Of a DNA stretch of 64,000 bases, positions 11,901-21,135 are shown piece by piece. The DNA comes from Ustilago trichophora (Eukaryota > Basidiomycota > Ustilaginomycetes > Ustilaginales > Ustilaginaceae). Under the pieces are notes generated by a model. That model had not been told where the DNA came from. It searched no databases and was given only the letters and a program-made list of their open reading frames with translations. Numbering within the stretch: the first letter of the stretch is position 1; each line of letters begins with the position of its first letter. Both the position numbers and the translations under genes were made by a program. The stretch covers positions 496,001-560,000 of the forward strand of contig OOIN01000008.1 of NCBI GenBank assembly GCA_900323505.1, written 5' to 3'.

Positions 11901-12107
11901 TTCGAAGATGAAGAAGAGGACGAGCTGAGTTACGAATCCCCCATGGACGCAGTACCCGTGTTTGAACAGTTTAGACAGTTGTTGTCGAGCTACCAGACTC
12001 AACGTCCCGAGGTATGGGCCAAGATCACCGCCAGCTTGACCCAGGATCAGATGCAACTCATTCAGCAGGCGGCCGAGGGTAAAGATGAACGTGTCAAGAC
12101 GATTTAA
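8961..12107 (+). CDS. NMD5: Importin-7/8-type karyopherin (Nmd5/Sxm1 family)
   Basis: Beta-karyopherin that carries cargo through nuclear pores under Ran control; the yeast relatives import transcription factors and ribosomal or tRNA-binding proteins. The protein is 1,048 residues. The start at 8961 (AAAATGGACGCAC) was preferred over an upstream in-frame ATG at 8823, because the protein then begins MDALVQVF like its family and the extra 46 codons read as leader. The N-terminal importin-beta domain carries the AVRQAAAIYFKNRV signature near residues 50-70. HEAT-type helices fill the rest. Acidic tracts lie near residues 906-918 and 968-990, the latter with seven consecutive Asp, typical of importin-7/8. 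Nmd5 and Sxm1 cannot be separated from this alone. Confidence 0.92.
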   Translation: MDALVQVFTHSLDPNPNARKAAELELKKVESQDGMLSSVFQIVASAQVDLAVRQAAAIYFKNRVRRHWDATPVRGGTAIVVIPQGDRDSIKAIILQTLVEAPAQIRVHVASALGTIARCDFPEQWPNLMDQIGQLLQSQDPQQVYGGLRALLEVVRAYRWNNGVKMMEQLAPATLPHILQTGNNLLNSDNASSAEVGEILYVILKVYKTSMHTELTKHQQSHESIVPWGTFLLNVVQKEIDPSQLPSDDDAKEVAPWWKAKKWAFHSLNKLFSRYGNPSQLPSDMKNYKPFAENFVQTFAPEILKVYLRIADANSQGSMWISKKAFYFLCMFFTECVKPKSTWALLKPHVLQLTQSFIFPRLCFSEEDDELWELDAVDFVRANLDPFEEIGSASGSAATFVQTVASKRTKSAFMPLLEFVTSVVNAYPAQRSAKEKDGAFHLCRAMDLTMVNHEKVSGMLDSFFAQHVIPEMKSEHKFLRYRACDLVKAFDHNGMQWSNNSTLEAAFRGVMDCIADPELPVRVVAAEAIGSLIDHDEVHAAMAPNAARLMQELLKLSDETDLDILSPTKSKVVANFGEELLPFSIQLTEQMAESYMRLVNENLETADRDPDGTMELNLDNHEDDKLFAAMGCLNTIFQIIASAESKPEILEKLETVVLPVVAFTLEKDCVELFDDCLELTDTLTYYQKKVSQGMWHIFTLIYKSFKGAGIDYLSEMLPTIDNCVSYGVEVVQGSAEYKSMLVDIFLTAMTSDQLGLTDQVAACKLADVILLLLRGGVDEALPQIVNAVLPHTVDEEKIKADVRKWSVIVVLDALVYNAAATLQVLEAANATMPLFGAITSLLPKMTRVHEKKVASSAIIQLLALEPSSLPAALQSNLAPFLVALATQLDGLPEAIRKRNEMLEAFENDEEDDDEDETSFAMSSGGINVDPSGFEDVDDDRDVVDEDNEYLEMFARERAKLRARANGEEFDDDDDDDEEDDFEDEEEDELSYESPMDAVPVFEQFRQLLSSYQTQRPEVWAKITASLTQDQMQLIQQAAEGKDERVKTI

Positions 12108-12288
12108 GAAAAGTGCCTCGAAAAACTCCCCCAAAAGAGTGTAGATGGTTGTATATACCTAACTGCAATTCGTCTCTAGATATCCAAACATTGACCCAAA
12201 GTCGAGAAACCACAGTTGTGCTGCATGAGAAGATGAGTTAGGACGGACCGGATTGCGGAATGATTCTTCCTGGGCTCTTTGTTATGGG

Positions 12289-13284
12289 CTAGGTTACAGT
12301 GACGGGATCCTGTGCGAGCGATTGGACAAGCTGCAACTGTCTCTCTTCGCCCACTGGAAAAGCCAGACCGTCCTCCCCTTGATCTTGACCCTTGATGAGA
12401 CCTCTTAGAGAGATATCGTAAACGATTTCTTCGATCTTTTTCACGTCGTACTTCACACCCGTGCGGCGGACAGCACAAATGCCAAAAAAAAAAAGCGCTT
12501 GTTGATGAGTGAATTTATCCTGGTTAATTGTGTGGCTTGTTTTTTTTTTTTTTTTTTTTTGTTGCTTACCTTGATCCCATCGAACCGTTTTCTCAAGCTA
12601 TCGTTTTTCAAGTTCAACAGTTGGAATCCGGCATGCAAATGTTTGACGAAAGTTGCCAGTCGTACTGGGGTTCTGAAATCGCCGAGGGTGACGCTGTTGA
12701 CCGCCAGACGGGGGAGTTCGTTGATGGCGTTGATGAGGGAGTGGAGGTAGTCTTCTGTGGAAAGTTGGACTTTGTGAGATGGGATGGTGTCGAGGCCGAG
12801 GATGGAGGAAGCTTGCGGTTTGGTGACGAGGTTTCCGGTACGAAGGAGGACGATGAGGGCGATGCTGGAGGTGAGGTTTTTGAGCGGGTAGGAGAAGTCA
12901 TCGCACCACTGCCTCCAACCAAGCAATTCGAAAGGAAATCCAGAACAGGTCAGCAACGCCGTCTTTTAGGACAAAAAAAAGAGGAAGAGGAGAAGGGAAA
13001 CTTACACGATAGTACTGATCAGCAGGAACCAAATCTCCCAATTCCCTAATCTTGGTTCTAGTCTGTGCAAAAATTGGTTTTGTCCTCTCCACAATACCAT
13101 CAAATTGTTCCCCCTTTGTCGAATGGACGCTATTCAAAAGCGAAGATAACGCCCGGTAGCATCGATCCAACTCCTTGCTCTTCTCGCGAATGGCATCCGA
13201 CAGCTCTCTCTCGGCTTCGAGTTCGGCGAACAACGGTTCGAATTCGGCCGCTACTGATCCGGTTGCTGTTGTGAGGGCGTCCAT
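12289..13284 (-). CDS. TSN: Translin (RNA/ssDNA-binding octamer-forming protein)
   Basis: Translin forms rings with or without TRAX and acts in RNA processing (C3PO nuclease, tRNA leader removal). The gene has three exons: 13284-13006, 12908-12570 and 12450-12289. All introns are phase 0 with GTAAG donors and AG acceptors, giving 259 residues. The joins reproduce family sequence: PADQYYR into WCDDF, and KRFDGIK into YDVKKIEEIVYD. Also visible are LLRTGNLVTKP, LSTEDYLHSL, LPRLAVNSVTLGDF and the highly conserved GFQLLNLKNDSLRKRFDG. Intron 2 (12569-12451) carries long homopolymer A and T runs. The start was chosen at MDALTT because upstream in-frame sequence reads as leader. It is divergent from the L1-fold gene. 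Confidence 0.93.
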
Positions 13285-13694
13285 TGATTGTGATTCTGCT
13301 GGTGTGGATGTGTGCAGATGACACGAGGAAGATGCGAAAGAACGAAACCAAGGAAAGGAGGAAAGTGACACTTTTCTTTCCTGAGCCTGAGGTGGAGGAT
13401 TAGGTAAGCATGACAGAAGGCTGAAATATGCAAGAGGGAATTTTTTGGCAGGAATTTTTTCTTTCGAGAAACAGCAGAGCAAAGTAGAGCAGAGCAGAGC
13501 AAAAAAAAAAAAAAAAAATTCAAGTGTTTGGCAACCCCACGAGAAACCCTTGTTCAACTTTTCTTCTCAAGCGTGTGTCCGTTACTCGCCATCCTCTAAC
13601 CCTTGTCTTGATTCGTTTCTCACTCCACACCCTCACCTTACCTGCTCAAGGCTTCTTCATCCAGCAGCAACGTTCGGATAACATTCTGTACGAT
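13285..13694. promoter_or_regulatory. Bidirectional spacer translin / L1-fold protein
   Basis: This 410 bp separates two divergent starts. It contains a poly-A block at about 13501-13518 and a pyrimidine-rich leader before the ATG at 13695. No recognisable factor site is claimed. Confidence 0.5.
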
Positions 13695-14933
13695 ATGCCA
13701 GCCAAGACCACCACCAAAACCGCCTCCCCCGCGGTGGCTGCGGAGAAACCCATCATCGCCACTCCTTCCTCGTCGCAAATCGGCGTTTCCAACAGCAACC
13801 TTGACCAATCCCAAGTGTTGAAGGCTTTCAAAGCACTTTCTGCGCACATTGCTCGTCGTAACAACACCGCCTCTTCCAACGACTCTTCCCTCCCCCTCGA
13901 TGGTCCTTCTGGTAACCTTCGCGATCCGTCGAATACCGTCTATCTTCAAGTTTCCATCAACACCCTTTCGCCCACCTCGCACGTCAAACCGGTTCGAATC
14001 AACCTTCCGCACGCTCTACACACCCCTGGAGAAGTTTCCACCTGTCTGTTGGTCAAGGATCCTCAGAGGGAGTACAAGGATCTGTTGGTTCAACATGGCA
14101 TCAAGTGCATTTCGCGCGTGGTTGGAGTCACCAAGCTCAAAGGCAAATTCAAACCTTTTGAAGCACGAAGGTCGTTGGTTCAGGATCACGATTTGTTCCT
14201 TGCTGATGATAGGATTGTGCCTACTCTTCCGAATCTCTGCGGTAAAGTGTTTTTCGATGCAAAGAAGAATCCCATCACCGTCTCTATCAACAAGCAGAAT
14301 GGCGAGTCGTTGAAGAAGGAACTCGAATCTGCTATCAAGGCTACGACCTTTGTGCAGAATAAGGGCAGTTGTCATAGTATCAAGATCGGTTATATTGCCA
14401 AGCATTCGGCGGAGGAACTGACCGAGAATCTCATGGCTGCATTGCCAGCGGTGTTGAGTAGGGTCAAAGGAGGTTGGGAGAATGTTCACAATATCGATGT
14501 TAAGACGGGAAATAGTGCTGCTCTTCCGGTTTGGAATCGGAAGCTTGGAGTTAAGACTCACGTCAGTGCTTCTCCCTCAGCACTCACCACCAGTGCCGAA
14601 TCGACTCCTAAGAAGCTCACTGCATCTGCGAAGCGAGCTCTGGAAACCGAGGAGGATAACCACGTAGAGACACCCAGCAAGAAAAAGGCCTCCACTCCCA
14701 AAAAAACTGCTGCAGCAATCGCATCCTCTTCGCCAGCAATCAAAAAGGTTCAACAAGCAGATGCAGACACACCTAAAAAACCTTCCCCTCGCAAAACTCG
14801 CGCAGCAGCTGCAAAAGTCAAAGCTGGACTCATGGATGAATCTTCCATCTCAACCCCCGTCAAAAACGCTTCCACGGCAACACCGAAAAAAATCGCTTCC
14901 ACCGTCAGTAGAAGCGCCAGAAAGACAAAGTAA
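13695..14933 (+). CDS. Ribosomal L1-domain nucleolar protein (Utp30/Cic1/RSL1D1-like)
   Basis: Likely ribosome biogenesis factor in the nucleolus. The 412-residue product starts at MPAKTTTK; an upstream in-frame ATG at 13524 adds 57 codons that read as leader. Residues about 30-300 form an L1-like fold: a QVLKAFKALSAHIAR helix, VYLQVSINTL and VRINLPHAL strands, the segment VVGVTKLKGKFKPFEARRSL, then DHDLFLADDRI, LPNLCGKVFF and the typical IKIGYIAKHSAEELTENLMA. The C-terminal tail is Lys/Ser/Thr/Pro-rich with repeated TPKK, as in Cic1-type proteins, and should bind RNA or act as a nuclear signal. Whether it is the Utp30 or the Cic1 orthologue is undecided. Confidence 0.85.
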   Translation: MPAKTTTKTASPAVAAEKPIIATPSSSQIGVSNSNLDQSQVLKAFKALSAHIARRNNTASSNDSSLPLDGPSGNLRDPSNTVYLQVSINTLSPTSHVKPVRINLPHALHTPGEVSTCLLVKDPQREYKDLLVQHGIKCISRVVGVTKLKGKFKPFEARRSLVQDHDLFLADDRIVPTLPNLCGKVFFDAKKNPITVSINKQNGESLKKELESAIKATTFVQNKGSCHSIKIGYIAKHSAEELTENLMAALPAVLSRVKGGWENVHNIDVKTGNSAALPVWNRKLGVKTHVSASPSALTTSAESTPKKLTASAKRALETEEDNHVETPSKKKASTPKKTAAAIASSSPAIKKVQQADADTPKKPSPRKTRAAAAKVKAGLMDESSISTPVKNASTATPKKIASTVSRSARKTK

Positions 14934-15594
14934 AATCCCAAATTCCCCCCCCTCCTCCCTCCTCCCACTTCCTTTTACCGGCTGACAAAGAATCCTCGCA
15001 TAACTACCCGGTCATTCGCTCCTGCCATTTTGATTGGTTTTTTTGTAGATACTCCTCGTTCACATTGCATTCATTCTATTGTGTTGTATATGACTTTGTC
15101 GTCTTCTAGTCCGGAAATATTCGGTCGGGTGAAATGTTGCTCGCTGAGACACTCAGCAGTGACTGCTTGCCGCCAGCAGAGAGCTTAGTCGCTGCAAGAT
15201 GCGACAGGTTCCTTGAGTTTGGGTGTGCACAGCGGACTGATGGCTCAGAATGGCGAGCTTTCCGACGAGAGGCTGATTTCGATGTGATGTTTGTTTCAGT
15301 TGATTCTTTGAGAATCTGGAAGCACAGGAAATCTTGGGCTCGAAGCCATTGCTAACATGTATTTTCACAGCGTCGCATTCAATGGAGAGTAGCAAAAGAG
15401 TAAAGATAGACAAGAGAGGAAGAAGCAAGAAAAGAACGAGGTATTGGGGGGTTGCTTTTGACGAGATCGGAGGAGCCGCTGACGTTGAAGCTGGCGATTT
15501 TCCACGGAGTGACCGAAAATAACGTCGAATGCAAGCTACTGAACGAGCTTTGGCTTCCTCCGATTCGAGCCTCCATCAGTTGGACAAAACCGTA
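14934..15594. other. Convergent 3' spacer
   Basis: 661 bp between the ends of two converging genes. I see no gene, only a C-rich stretch just after 14940 and T-rich sequence about 15030-15050 that may belong to the 3' ends. Confidence 0.5.
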
Positions 15595-16821
15595 TTAGAA
15601 CATGACGTAGGTAATGGCAAAGACGGCAAAGGCGATAGCGGCGACAATGTGGATGGGGACGCCCTCGGCGGATGCAGTCTGGACGTTGCCGGAACCGGAA
15701 CGCTTGGCCTGGTCGAGCTCCTTCCTGAGCCTGGCGACTTCGGCTTGCAACTCGGAGCTGGAGAGGTTCGAAGTGTCCTTGTTGGCAGCCGAGGCGCCGT
15801 TGACAGCACCAGAACCAGCATTTCGTGCAGCGACAGCAGCGGCACCTGCACCAGCAGCAACGGCACCTCCAGCAGCGTAAGCGGCCTCCTTGGCTTTTTG
15901 CGCAGACGAGCCGTCCGTGTTGGCCGAAGCGTTCTGAGCAGCAGCGATGGGGTTGTATGTTCCGGAAGAGTAGCTCTCGTCACCGTTGAACTTGCTTGGT
16001 GCGCCACGAACGGTAGTGTATCGCTCGTCGCCGTTGATGTGGCTGGTGTTGCCCTCATCCTCCTCGGCGAGCGGGGCGGTGGTGGCAGGAAGGTAGGCAC
16101 ATCGGATCTTTTGCTCGTGAATCGCCGACTTGTTCTCCTTTTCAATGACAGGCCAGATTTCCTGAAGCGAGGCGGTCTCAAAGTCGGGAGTGATGATGGT
16201 GGACTGGACGAGGAACTTGTCTCGGCACTTGGCCGAGGAAGGGGGCTCCTCCTTCATGGGCTGGAGGAGTACCTGGACCTCGACCTTCTCGCCGGGCTCG
16301 ATGCGGCCCGAGTTGGGACGGACACAGTACTGCTTGGGGGCGGTGGTCTTGACCTTGAAGGCAACGGGCTGGTTGTTGGGGTTGGAAACGGTCAAAGTTC
16401 GCTTAACAAGCTGGGTGAGAGGGCCTATGAGCGGAAGCAGAAGCAGTCACAAGCAAGGTCAGAAAGCTGCATGAGAAACAGAAAGAACCAAAGCTGCGTG
16501 AGGGCACTTACGAGGGAAGCCCAGCTGGACGTGGGGGCTAAGTCTGTTTCGAGAGAAGTGAAAAGTGGCCGTCAACGGAGATGGAGAGAAGTCAGATTGT
16601 CAGCAAATCGGCATTCTTCTGCAAGATGGCTATTCTGCGAGCGCAGACAAGACTCTGGCAGCCAAGGAAAGAGCATATCCGGAGGCAGCAATGTGGAAAG
16701 CTTGCATTGCTGGGTAGCCTGCATTCCGATGATTGCCTCGCTGCGATGCTCGCTCAAGGCGCCGTGAGCCTGAGCTTGTTTCTGGGATTAAAAGGCGGGC
16801 TTGTACGCACTCGACAGACAT
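15595..16821 (-). CDS. SCS2: VAP/Scs2-type ER membrane tether (MSP domain)
   Basis: Tail-anchored ER protein that binds FFAT-motif partners and links ER to plasma membrane or to lipid-transfer proteins. Three exons were reconstructed: 16821-16811, 16543-16512 and 16424-15595, giving 290 residues. The first exon is only 11 nt with a GTGCGT donor; splicing yields the family start MSVELSPHVQLGF followed by PRPLTQLVKRTLTVSNPNNQ. The MSP domain (residues 1-125) contains VAFKVKTTAPKQYCVRPNSG and DKFLVQS. A low-complexity Ala/Gly/Ser middle, a short coiled coil (SSELQAEVARLRKELDQAK) and a C-terminal membrane anchor (HIVAAIAFAVFAITYVMF) follow, the classic VAP layout. The two small exons make this gene easy to mis-annotate. 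Confidence 0.92.
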
Positions 16822-18165
16822 GGTGGGCGACTGGAACCTTTCGGGGATATCGATGTTTGAGGGGACTTGGCCAAAGATTGATTCAATGCCACTTCGAACG
16901 AGTTGGCTCGAGGTTGGCTCGAGATCCTTCGATACGATGCGATTCGTGTGACACGAAAGGAAAGCCGGAGAGGTGCTCGGTCTTCGAGGTTACCACCGTA
17001 CGAGCCGACAATTGAGCAGGCAGTGATAGCCAAAGGGGTGCGTGGTTTGATACGAGTGCTTGACTGGAGGGCGGCGATCAAGGATGGTACGAAGCGGAAA
17101 TGTTGCGAGAGAAGACAATGGGAGTTTTCGTAGTGGCAAGCGAAGGAAGTTGTTGAGGAGGAGAGTGAAGGGAAGAATGACGAGCGAGAGGCGAGTGCGG
17201 GGAAGGCTTCAACTTGCGATGAGAGAAAGAGAGAGCGAGAGAAAGGAGAGAGAGAGAGAGATTCAGTCGTTGGGCGTAGTCAAGCCAAGCAGTACTGTAC
17301 TGTAGTAGAATTGGGACGGACATTCACCACTCTCTTTGTGTCTGTCACACATGGGCTGCAATCATGAGAAATTGTGAGAGCTGGGCCGTGTGCCTGTGAA
17401 CCGGTTCACAGCACACACAGAGAGAGAGCCGCCGCTGCCAATATTCTTGTGTGAGCCGCTTTCTGTGCCCTGCTTCAAGGAAGTGTCTCACCAAATTTGT
17501 ATTCAGCCCAAATACAAAACGGCGTGGAGGTGCAAGCAGCAAGGCTCAGTGCGTTAGGACTTGAAAAGGTTGAAAGTGGACATGTTGAAATCAGAAGGGA
17601 ATAGGTTTTTGACCGTGTTTTCGCCTCCACCAAGCAATTCAAAGTGGATGGCTGTGTGTTGTGTGGTGGAAAAAAGAAAAGGAATTCGAATACGCCCTCG
17701 CTTACCGTCTTTCGTATGCAATGACGACTCAAAAAGTTGGAATCAGGCCACAGCAGCCGCCGCCCAAGTCCCTCTTCTTGTTCTTCTTGCTGTGGTTGGC
17801 CTTGTTCTGGCATCATACCAGAGACTTGAAGTTGGCCCGAGCCACGCGTTCACACACCACACTACACTCGTTCCCACTTCAGACCCAGCCTGCCGTGTGA
17901 CGCAGACACACAACGACTGGAACGTGAAAGTATCCAGCCCGATTCTTCTCAGCTTGCCAATCGCGATTCTGCGACTTGACACACGACATCGCCATCCCAC
18001 TTGGAACAAGACCAACGCACACAAAGACACACACACACACACACACACACACCGAGCATGCTGAAGATTGGAAACTGAACAAAGGTATGCTTGAATGAGT
18101 GAGATAGCTAGAACGAATTATCGAATGCAAATAAAAGGCCATGCTGCTGCTAGGAGCAAATCTGC
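16822..18165. other. Spacer upstream of VAP
   Basis: 1.3 kb between the VAP start and the DUF4336 stop. It holds purine-rich GAGA runs (about 17220-17262), overlapping TACTGTA units (17293-17304) and a (CA)n microsatellite (about 18026-18052). Open frames here look random. Confidence 0.5.
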
Positions 18166-19218
18166 TCACGAAGACTTGAACTTGGAGTTGCCCTCGGCAT
18201 CAATGTACTTGCTGAACGCAGCTCTCCATGCCTCTTGACCATGGTTCTCAATGATATCGCCGTGAAGCATAATGATGCGACGGAAGTCCCACTTGGCCAC
18301 CGTCGAGGCTGCCTCGGCAAAGTTCTTTTTCCTCTCTTCCGACGAGCCACCCTTGGCCACACCAGGGATCGTGTTGGCTACACCCGCCGACCCAAGGAAG
18401 GTTTTGTGGAAAGACGTGTAGGGGTTGAAGAGCTTTGAGAACCAGATAACTCCTGGGATCCAAGAGGTGGCTTTGCCTGATGGCGTGTTGCGGTACTGCT
18501 GGTTGCAGGGCAAGTTGAACAGCAGATCGGCTGTGATGAGCGTCTTGCTGTCCTTGTGTAGGAAGGCGACGTCCCTGTTGGCAAAGGTGGGGAAGTACTG
18601 CGGAACAAACTCCTCCTCGTAGCCATACTTGGTGTCTGCTGGGTCCTTGCCGTAGATTCCACTGAACTTGACGTCGGGTCGCTTCTCCTCGTGACCCTCG
18701 GTGCCGACGACCTTGGCGGCTGGGTAGGCCTGGTGGAAGTCCTTGAGGAAAAGGTGGTGGACGTTGTCAGGAGCAACGAGGTAGGCTACCTCACCCATGG
18801 CATCGATCTTGGCCCTGGTGGGCTGGTCCAGAGGCGTGCTTGGAACCACCCACAGGCGACCGTCACGCATCTTGACGGCGATGCTACGACCACCGATGGG
18901 CAAGACGCCGAAACGGCTGAAGGGGTAGTCGAAAGTGGTGATTTCAGGGGTCACCTCCTGAATGTAGACGGGAGTCTTGGGCTCCTGACCCGAGGGACCT
19001 GGCTTGGTGGAGGTAGACATGGTGTCGATGCTGCAGCACTTGGTAGAGTAGAGTCTCTCTTCGAGAAGCGGATTCGAAGATTTGAGGTAGCAAACGCGAG
19101 GATGAAGACGAGCGCTGTTGGATGCGATGCGGCTGACGCTGCTAGGTTGTGCGTGGTAGAGTGAATGCGAGAAGCTAGGAAGGTTGGTAGCGAGTAGCGA
19201 GGAAGTAGAAGGCTTCAT
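18166..19218 (-). CDS. DUF4336 family protein with possible mitochondrial presequence
   Basis: 350 codons in one exon. Residues from about 90 onward match the DUF4336 family, whose fold resembles metallo-beta-lactamases and whose reaction is not established: FGVLPIGGRSIAVKMRDG, LWVVPSTPLD, the DNVHHLFLKDFHQAYP segment, KTLITADLLFNLP and RRIIMLHGDIIENHG. The histidine-containing HHLFL and LHGDII segments sit where hydrolase ligands would be. The first 66 residues are Ser/Arg/Leu-rich with almost no acidic residue until residue 53, like a mitochondrial targeting peptide. A second in-frame ATG at 19020 (MSTSTKPG) would give a 284-residue form without it. The neighbours offer no functional clue. 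Confidence 0.8.
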   Translation of the reverse strand: MKPSTSSLLATNLPSFSHSLYHAQPSSVSRIASNSARLHPRVCYLKSSNPLLEERLYSTKCCSIDTMSTSTKPGPSGQEPKTPVYIQEVTPEITTFDYPFSRFGVLPIGGRSIAVKMRDGRLWVVPSTPLDQPTRAKIDAMGEVAYLVAPDNVHHLFLKDFHQAYPAAKVVGTEGHEEKRPDVKFSGIYGKDPADTKYGYEEEFVPQYFPTFANRDVAFLHKDSKTLITADLLFNLPCNQQYRNTPSGKATSWIPGVIWFSKLFNPYTSFHKTFLGSAGVANTIPGVAKGGSSEERKKNFAEAASTVAKWDFRRIIMLHGDIIENHGQEAWRAAFSKYIDAEGNSKFKSS

Positions 19219-21135
19219 GCGAAGCGTGTCGAGGTGTAATATATGGTCAGGACGGAAGCTGGGAATGTCTCAGGGTGGGAGAGGCGGATGGATGTTTGAC
19301 AACAAGCAGAGTCGGCACGAGAAGTACGGTAGGTGTGGCTCAAATGAGTTTGGGTCGGAGCAACGCTGCCGAATGACTACACAGTTGCAACTCTGCTGTA
19401 CTATATGGTTGAAAAGGGGGTCAGCAAGGCATTGTTTGTCTACTTGTCTGTCTGTCTGTTCTTGCTTGCTTGCGTGCATGGGTCGAGAACTTGTCCAATC
19501 TTGAATGGAAGTCGCCGATGTTGAAACTCAGCGTATTGTCACTTTTTTTCCCCTTTGGCTGAAGAGGTGGAGGATTGTCACACTTTTTCTCTGTCTCCCA
19601 CTCTCTTTCGAGATTCGGCTATGATCCGAAATGTGATTTGAGGCACGACACACACACCTTAGTCGGAGTATCGCCCTTGCAAATCACCTAAAAAGAGTGG
19701 GTCTTGCGTGGCTTCTTGAGGGACTCTTCCTTCCCACAGTGTGGCACCTGCGATATGCTCCTATACAACCCGCATATCCACTCGTGTATCGAGGAACTTG
19801 ACTGACGCAACAAAAGAGTGGTGGGTCAAAAAGCTACACAACAGGCCTAATTAAGCTCGAAAACAACCTCTCGCTTTCTGCTTTCAAGATTTGGAGTTGA
19901 GAACAGATCAGCTCATCTTTTTTCGCGGTCAGTGCTGTTGCAGGAACAAATGCCGGACACGTCTGGAAAACACACGCGACATCCGAGGATGATCGTTTCC
20001 CATGGAAACGCTAGATTTAAGTGTCTTGGTGAGAGCCAAATGCACGAAATGGAGAAAAGGGTTCAGAAGCATAGCTGCATCGATCACGAGCTAGTATAGT
20101 GATAGAAGCATTGTTGCACGGAACACTCCGCCCGACCGAGAGTCCGGTCCAAATGGTTTTGCTTTGCTTCTAAATGCAAAGCCGACGGTCAGAGGTGCAA
20201 AAAGTAACCTAACGCCGAAGTGGACTGCAGCCAACGAAATCGACGCGTGAGCATTCTTTACAGCATTGTTGTGACAGGAGAGGGCAATGACACGCCGAAG
20301 TGCCAAAATGCGAGTAGGGTTGGCTACACTTGGTGTCCCACCACACAGCCGGTCGTGACCAACTCCAGCAACACTGCCTCATCGAGAGAACCGGCAACCA
20401 TGCCTTCAATTTCCGTGTACGCAACATCTGCTCGGGTGATCGTACAAAACGAGTAGAAGACAACTCGCTGGGAGTGTGTGTGTTGAGGAGGAGTGTGAGC
20501 TAAGGATGCAGCTTGACAGGGTCCAATCTGGATCGGGCAAGAGCGTCGTTGTGCCGCAAGCGAGAATCGGAGCAGCTCCGACTGTGCAAACTGTCCGTGC
20601 CCTTTTGCTGCACGCTCTGATGCCGAAAGTCGACACACAAGCTTAGACGCTGAGATCCACCAGAAATTGCTCCACATTTTTTCCTGCAGCTGTCAATCTG
20701 TTCAAAAATGACACTCCTGTGACAAGGGCCAAAGGATAGCAAGCCACTTCTCGGGTGTGGTCTTACGCCATGGCTGCAGCTTGAGGACCCTGAGAAGAGT
20801 AAACAGTATGTACGATGTGGACTGTGCGTGGTGGTTCGAAGAATCGCTTGGTCATCCGGACATGTCCTTTTTCTGTTTTTGACAGGTTGGAGATGTGGTT
20901 CGCTGATTCATGGATGCATCTTCCCAATCCTTGATTGTGGAACTGGACGTGATCAGATTGTATCAAGAGGCAAGCGGGATGAGAACAGAACCTCATCTCT
21001 TCCCATCTGACCACCACCATCCACTGACCCAATCAACCAAAGACGGGACCGAGCTTCCTCCCCTGATTACCCACGCCTCATAGACTAAAGAGGCAGCATC
21101 CGGCCGTTCCGATCGCTCGCGTTTGCATCGTCACG
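19219..21135. other. Gene-poor spacer upstream of the ATP-grasp gene
   Basis: 1.9 kb without a convincing gene. It holds two divergent promoters. A 17 bp interrupted palindrome (CGTTTCC-CAT-GGAAACG, 19994-20010) lies 1.1 kb before the ATP-grasp start. Remaining open frames are short and without domains. Confidence 0.55.

Noticed and set aside
13230..13245. GGTTCGAATTC resembling a tRNA B-box
   Set aside because: Lies inside translin exon 1, with no A-box or cloverleaf around it.
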